Part shown: positions 60,039 through 64,000 of the stretch, piece by piece
Layout of the letters: each line of letters opens with the position of its first letter
Position numbering within the stretch: position 1 is the stretch's first letter
Assembly (NCBI GenBank): GCA_036259475.1
Contig: DATABS010000094.1
Coordinates: forward strand, 21,673-85,672
DNA from: ZC4RG17 sp036259475
GTDB taxonomy: Bacteria; Actinomycetota; Acidimicrobiia; Spongiisociales; ZC4RG35
DNA: 64,000 bases
Direction of reading: 5' to 3'
Notes under the pieces: model-generated
Databases searched by the model: none
What the model saw: the letters and a program-made list of their open reading frames with translations, nothing else
What the model was told of the DNA's origin: nothing
Program-made: the position numbers and the translations under genes

Positions 60039-61397
60039 TTGAACCGGTCCGACCCCGGGTCGTTTCGGGACCCGGCCTCTCGTGTCGTCCTGGGCGACGG
60101 CTCCGTCATCAGATTGCTCGACGAGCGAGGCCTGGAAGACTGGCGCGCCCTCGCCGACACCCGGCTGGCGAAGAACGCGGTGGACGATGGCCGGTTGATC
60201 GCCAGCACCGAGGTCGATGCGGGCGGAGAGGCCGCCGGCGCACTCGAGCATCCCCGCCTGCCGTTCATCACTTACCCGTTCGAGTGGACGTTCTCCATGC
60301 TGCGCGACGCAGCTTTGCTTCAACTCGACCTGATGGAGGAGGCGCTGTCGGAAGGCTTGATCCTCAAAGACGCCACCCCGTACAACATCCAGTTCCCATC
60401 CGGGCGCCCTCAGTTCATCGACGTGGGGTCCTTCGAGCGGTACCGGTCTGGAGAGCCGTGGGTGGGTTACCGCCAGTTCTGTAGACAGTTCCTGTATCCG
60501 CTCATGCTCCGGGCATGGTGCGGCGTTCCGTTCCAGCCCTGGCTCCGGGGCGACCCGGAAGGCCCGACCAGCGCCCAGATGTGGAAGCTGCTGCCCGCCC
60601 GCCGCAAAGCCGGCCCCGCGGCATTGCTCCACGTCGGTCTGCAGGCGCGGGCCGAAGCTCGGATGAAGGGCCAGGCGGTGAGGAGCTCGCTCGCCGAGGC
60701 CGGCTTCTCCGCCGATTTGATCGTCGCCAACGTCCGAAAGCTTCGCTCGTTGGTCGCGGCGATGGAATGGGACGAGTCTGAAGGGACGTGGGCGGAGTAT
60801 CAGGGGTGCGACCACGTCGCCCGCGATCGCGAGGCCAAGACGGACTTCTTGAACCTGGCTCTGAATGCCGTCGAAGCGGAAACCGTTCTAGACCTGGGTG
60901 CCAACGACGGTCACTTCAGCCGGACGGCCGTCGAGAAGAAGGCCATGGCGATCGCCGTCGACGGAGACGAGGCAGTGCTCGACCGGCTCTACCGGTCGCT
61001 CGTCCGGGGTACCGCCATCACGCCCGTGCTGTCCGACCTGTCCAACCCATCACCGGCTCAGGGCTGGGCGGGAGCGGAGCGCCCGGCCCTGTTCGAACGG
61101 GCCCGTCCCGATCTCGTGATCGCCTACGGGCTGATCCACCACCTCATCTACACCGCCTCGATTCCGCCCGCTCGAGTTGTGGAGTGGCTGGCCGGATTCG
61201 GCGCACCGGTCGTGGTCGAGTTCGTCGCCCCCGATGATCCGATGGTGGCACGCCTGACGGCCAACAAGCGCCCTGAAGAGCTCCATCCCGAGCGGGATCG
61301 CGAGAGCTTCGAGCGGCTGGCTCGCTCGCACTTCACCATCCGCGACGACGCCGACCTGCCCGGCGGGACCCGCCGTTTGTATCACCTGAGTCCATGA
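60039..61397 (+). CDS. Kinase-like domain fused to SAM-dependent methyltransferase
   Basis: About 452 aa from a TTG start 9 nt after the small protein. The N-terminal half (to about 250) has LKDATPYNIQF with Asp111 and Asn116 and then FIDVGSFE with Asp128, spaced like the catalytic loop and metal Asp of aminoglycoside-phosphotransferase/kinase folds. The C-terminal half has a class I SAM-binding motif VLDLGANDGHFS near 288-299 and a later DLVIAYGLIHHLI. Substrate unknown; the following membrane sulfatase-fold gene, overlapping its stop, suggests a surface glycopolymer. The start codon is uncertain. Confidence 0.75.
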   Translation: MNRSDPGSFRDPASRVVLGDGSVIRLLDERGLEDWRALADTRLAKNAVDDGRLIASTEVDAGGEAAGALEHPRLPFITYPFEWTFSMLRDAALLQLDLMEEALSEGLILKDATPYNIQFPSGRPQFIDVGSFERYRSGEPWVGYRQFCRQFLYPLMLRAWCGVPFQPWLRGDPEGPTSAQMWKLLPARRKAGPAALLHVGLQARAEARMKGQAVRSSLAEAGFSADLIVANVRKLRSLVAAMEWDESEGTWAEYQGCDHVARDREAKTDFLNLALNAVEAETVLDLGANDGHFSRTAVEKKAMAIAVDGDEAVLDRLYRSLVRGTAITPVLSDLSNPSPAQGWAGAERPALFERARPDLVIAYGLIHHLIYTASIPPARVVEWLAGFGAPVVVEFVAPDDPMVARLTANKRPEELHPERDRESFERLARSHFTIRDDADLPGGTRRLYHLSP

Positions 61398-63490
61398 GGC
61401 AGCGACTCGAGGGGATGGGAAACCTCCCTCCCTTGGCGGTCGTGGCCTCGATCGGCGGTCTGGGAGCGTTCGCCCTCGGGCAGCCGCTCCTCGATCTGCT
61501 GGGCCGCAATCCCGAGTTCTTCATCGCCCGCCGCTTTCCCGTCACGGATATCGTCGGGCTGGCGATCGCCCTGATGATCGCGCCGCTCGTGCTGGCTCTC
61601 CTGGTTCTTCTGGTCCGGAAACTGAACCGGGTCGCGGGAGGAGCCGCCCATTTCGTCGCCATCGTCCTGCTCACCGCGGTCGCTGTCCAGACCGTGCTGC
61701 GCGCCTCCGGCGCCGGCGACTGGCCCGCCGCCTCCTTCTTCGGTGTGGCGCTCGCCGCCGGGGTGGCGCTCGCAGGTCTCTATGCGATGTTCTCGGTGGT
61801 CCGGACCGGAGTCACGTATCTGGGGCTGGCTCCGCTGGTCTTCGGAGCCTGGTTTGCGGTCGCCACTCCCGTTTCCGATGTCCTTTTCGCCTCACGGGCG
61901 GATCTCCCAGAGGCGGTGTCTGTCGGCCAACCCGCCCCCGTCGTGATGATCGTCTACGACGAGTTTCCCCTCGCCTCGATGATGCATCCCGACGGATCCC
62001 TCGACTCCGAGCACTTCCCATCGTTTGCCCGGTTGGCCGCCGACGGGGTGTGGTACCGCAACGCCGTCGGCGTCCGCCAACAGACAGAGGAGGCAGTTCC
62101 GGCCATCCTCACCGGGAGGGAGGTGGCGGAGCACAGCATTCCCATCACGTCGAACCATCCGTTCACGATCTTCTCGTTGCTGTCGGCCGAGTACGACATC
62201 GAGGCGGTGGAAAACGTCACCCAGCTGTGCCCGGCCTTCATCTGTGGCAACGTGAGCCGTCCCATCGACCCACCGGCCGAGCGTTGGACCTCCGTGACCA
62301 CCGACCTGCAGGTCGTCTACGGGCACATGATCTTGCCGGATGCTCTCGCCGAGGACCTGCCGCCGATCGACCAGGGCTGGGGCGGCTTCGGCCAGGTCCC
62401 GGGAGAGGAATTCGACATCATCGAGCGGTTTCTCGACGAGGTCTCCGATGACCGCCGACGAGAACTGGAAAGGTTCCTCGAGACCTTCGATGACCTGGGG
62501 GTAGAGCCGCCCCTACGTTTCGCCCACTTTCTCTACCCCCATCACCCGTGGGACCTCACCGCAGAAGGCCGTCTCCACGGCGCCCCGCGACCGGCCGGTC
62601 GTGACGGGGTCGGTTGGGGACCCGATCCTTTCCTCGTTGCCCAGGGCTGGCAGCAGCACCTGATCCAGGCTCACTGGGCCGACACGATGTTGGGCAGGAC
62701 CCTCGACCGCCTTGAAGAGGTCGGCATCTACGACGAGTCGCTGATCGTGGTGGTGGCCGACCACGGCATCACCATCCGCCCCAACACGCCGCACCAGCGG
62801 ACTGTCACCGAGGAGACGATCGGATCGGTCGCCTTTGTTCCCCTTTTCGTGAAGTACCCGCTGAGTGCCGACTCGGCTGTCTCCGGGACGGTGGACGACC
62901 TGCGAGCGGAGACGATCGACATCCTGCCGACCATCGCTGACGTGCTCGAGGTGAACGTGCCCTGGTCCACCGACGGACTGTCTCTCCTCGCCGAGGACGC
63001 CCGAGCCGAGCGACAGACATCTGTGATGGTCGGTACCGAGGGGCCGATCGAGATACCGGCCGGCAATGACGCCGTGGCCGAGGTGGTGGCCGAGCAGGAT
63101 CGCTGGTTTCCGGGAGGAGATGTGTATCGGCTCACCCCGCCGGGATGGCAGGCCCTCCTCGGGCGGAAGGGCGTCGAGGGGGTGGAACAGGCAGGGGTCG
63201 GCGTGACCTTGGCTCAGAGGGAGGCGCTATCCCGCTACCAGCCCGGAGGAGATCCGGTCCCGGCGTACCTGTCCGGCACCGTCGTCATCGACCGGGGAGC
63301 ATCCGGGAGCGAGATCGTGGCCGTCACGATCGACGGCGAGGTGGCGGCCGTGACGCGCACATTCGAGGCAGACGGAACCACCGCCCGATGGGAGGCGATG
63401 ATCGATCCGGACCTCCTCGACGCCACCGGCGGACCCGTCGAGGTGTGGGTGGTCACCGGCTCCGCCGACAGCCCGTCCTTCGCCGACTAG
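61394..63490 (+). CDS. Membrane-anchored sulfatase/phosphoethanolamine-transferase-fold protein
   Basis: A 698-aa protein with an N-terminal membrane region (about four to five helices to residue 170) and an alkaline-phosphatase-superfamily domain. First metal Asp is in VVMIVYDEFP, the probable Thr nucleophile in RQQTEEAVPAILTG, and the second metal pair in VVVADHGI. This layout resembles LtaS and lipid-A phosphotransferases, which move head groups onto surface glycans or lipids, rather than soluble sulfatases. The C-terminal 100 residues are beta-rich. ATGA overlap with the upstream gene. Confidence 0.82.
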   Translation: MRQRLEGMGNLPPLAVVASIGGLGAFALGQPLLDLLGRNPEFFIARRFPVTDIVGLAIALMIAPLVLALLVLLVRKLNRVAGGAAHFVAIVLLTAVAVQTVLRASGAGDWPAASFFGVALAAGVALAGLYAMFSVVRTGVTYLGLAPLVFGAWFAVATPVSDVLFASRADLPEAVSVGQPAPVVMIVYDEFPLASMMHPDGSLDSEHFPSFARLAADGVWYRNAVGVRQQTEEAVPAILTGREVAEHSIPITSNHPFTIFSLLSAEYDIEAVENVTQLCPAFICGNVSRPIDPPAERWTSVTTDLQVVYGHMILPDALAEDLPPIDQGWGGFGQVPGEEFDIIERFLDEVSDDRRRELERFLETFDDLGVEPPLRFAHFLYPHHPWDLTAEGRLHGAPRPAGRDGVGWGPDPFLVAQGWQQHLIQAHWADTMLGRTLDRLEEVGIYDESLIVVVADHGITIRPNTPHQRTVTEETIGSVAFVPLFVKYPLSADSAVSGTVDDLRAETIDILPTIADVLEVNVPWSTDGLSLLAEDARAERQTSVMVGTEGPIEIPAGNDAVAEVVAEQDRWFPGGDVYRLTPPGWQALLGRKGVEGVEQAGVGVTLAQREALSRYQPGGDPVPAYLSGTVVIDRGASGSEIVAVTIDGEVAAVTRTFEADGTTARWEAMIDPDLLDATGGPVEVWVVTGSADSPSFAD

Positions 63491-63518
63491 AACGTGAGGG
63501 GGGCGGGCGAAGGGCGCT

Positions 63519-63556
63519 GGAACCCAGGGTCCTAGACCCCGCCTGCCGGTGACTGG
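63519..63556 (+). repeat. Intergenic repeat, copy 1
   Basis: Begins GGAACCCAGGGTCCTAGACC and continues CCGCCTGCCGGTGACTGGG. Contains the small palindrome ACCC-A-GGGT and a CTAG core. The 337-bp gap 63491-63827 holds three copies and no gene. Confidence 0.8.
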
Positions 63557-63631
63557 GGCCCGGGAACGATGCGTGGCCTTCGTCGAATCCGGCGGTGGTA
63601 CGGCGCGAGAGGCGAGAGCATCCCGGAGGCC

Positions 63632-63668
63632 GAACCCAGGGTTCTAGACCCCGCCTACCGGTGTCTGG
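63632..63668 (+). repeat. Intergenic repeat, copy 2
   Basis: GAACCCAGGGTTCTAGACCC then CGCCTACCGGTGTCTGG; starts 112-113 bp after copy 1. Confidence 0.8.
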
Positions 63669-63690
63669 GAGCCGCGGTTGGCCGAGCGCA

Positions 63691-63726
63691 GGAACCCAGG
63701 GTTCTAGACCTCCCCTACGGTGTCTA
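63691..63726 (+). repeat. Intergenic repeat, copy 3
   Basis: GGAACCCAGGGTTCTAGACC then TCCCCTACGGTGTCTA; starts 59 bp after copy 2 and has a one-base deletion and a substitution in its second half. Confidence 0.8.
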
Positions 63727-63815
63727 CAGCCCGCGGAACCCGAACCAGCCCTCATGGGGCGCGCCGTCGGCCGACAGCGCGTACCAACCGGTCCCCAAAG
63801 CGGTTGCGGTCTCGG

Positions 63816-63821
63816 CACAAT
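63816..63821 (+). promoter_or_regulatory. Putative -10 box of the menE-like gene
   Basis: CACAAT, 6 nt before the GTG at 63828, the same arrangement as at ilvE. Confidence 0.4.
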
Positions 63822-63827
63822 GCGATC

Positions 63828-64000
63828 GTGCTGGAGACGTGGCTTCGCTCCCGTGATTCCCGACGACCGTTCCTGGTCTCGGAAGAGGGAACCCTCACCT
63901 ACGGCGACCTCGTCGCGGCGCCGACGCCGCAACAGGGCCAGGTGGTGGTCGAGCCCGACGCCTCCCTCTCGTCGGTCGTCGAATTGATGGCACCCGGCGA
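63828..64000 (+). CDS. menE: AMP-binding enzyme, probably o-succinylbenzoate-CoA ligase (3' end outside window)
   Basis: The first 57 residues are visible, starting at GTG: LETWLRSRDSRRPFLVSEEG then TLTYGDLVAA. This is the usual N-terminal TYGDL element of acyl-CoA synthetases. The very short N-terminal domain that follows and the menA/menB genes 4-5 kb away suggest MenE, which makes o-succinylbenzoyl-CoA. No catalytic motif lies inside the window, so another AMP-forming ligase is possible. Confidence 0.6.
   Translation, partial: MLETWLRSRDSRRPFLVSEEGTLTYGDLVAAPTPQQGQVVVEPDASLSSVVELMAPG

Noticed and set aside
63519..63726. Three similar repeats read as a short CRISPR array
   Set aside because: Spacing between copies is irregular (about 112 and 59 bp), the copies differ in their second halves, and no cas genes are nearby. 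An intergenic repeat family fits better.

Overview
The window is a gap-poor, high-GC stretch of bacterial chromosome. GTG and TTG starts are frequent, stop and start codons often overlap, and many genes carry a TAnnnT box only 6-8 nt before the start codon. Menaquinone genes, an F420 gene (CofC), SLH repeats carrying a Cys pair, and box plus beta-ketoadipate aromatic catabolism together suggest an actinobacterium, most likely near class Acidimicrobiia. That assignment is inference; no rRNA is present.

Layout. 1-7.0 kb: end of folE, an atypical SDR, an orphan sugar-type ABC ATPase, an MBL-fold lipoprotein, PIG-L/CofC/thioesterase, and serA. 7.0-12.9 kb: one minus-strand operon behind a clear cobalamin riboswitch. 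It encodes an SLH-anchored alpha/alpha-barrel protein, a Thr-stalked membrane-anchored DUF4430-like protein, EcfT, a double EcfA and an EcfS. The two surface proteins resemble the two halves of animal intrinsic factor/transcobalamin, so this looks like a B12 capture-and-uptake system and is the most interesting part of the window. 12.9-25.9 kb: pgpA, S9 peptidase, ilvE, thioesterase, a GcvT-like/FAD/FNR/formate-THF ligase C1 group, an FAH-family enzyme and gltX. 26.0-26.3 kb: tRNA-Glu followed by two mutated tandem copies of its 3' part, then an apparently frameshifted STAS gene. 26.6-37.5 kb: a TetR/DUF4389 pair, a DsbB/thioredoxin pair, rpiB, murA (Asp in place of the catalytic Cys), SpoIID/LytB, NifU-like, meaB, ppdK and a CBS-BON protein.

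37.5-56.7 kb is an aromatic-acid catabolic region. A TetR regulator precedes an operon boxC-boxB-pobA-pcaC-pcaH-pcaG-pcaI-pcaJ-pcaB-pcaD. An opposed Liv-type ABC transporter operon, an alpha/beta hydrolase and a benzoate-CoA ligase follow. Four 16-bp inverted repeats (half-sites CTGAC/GTCAG, 6-bp spacer) sit before the regulator, boxC, the transporter and the hydrolase/ligase pair, which makes a local regulon likely. A broken AbiEi/DUF559-type gene between related hairpins separates the catabolic and transport operons. boxA, boxD and the terminal thiolase are not seen here.

56.7-64 kb: a small membrane protein, an SDR, menA, menB, a three-gene envelope-like module (small YLDPGSG protein, kinase-like/methyltransferase fusion, membrane sulfatase-fold protein), three copies of an intergenic repeat, and the start of a menE-like gene cut by the window end.
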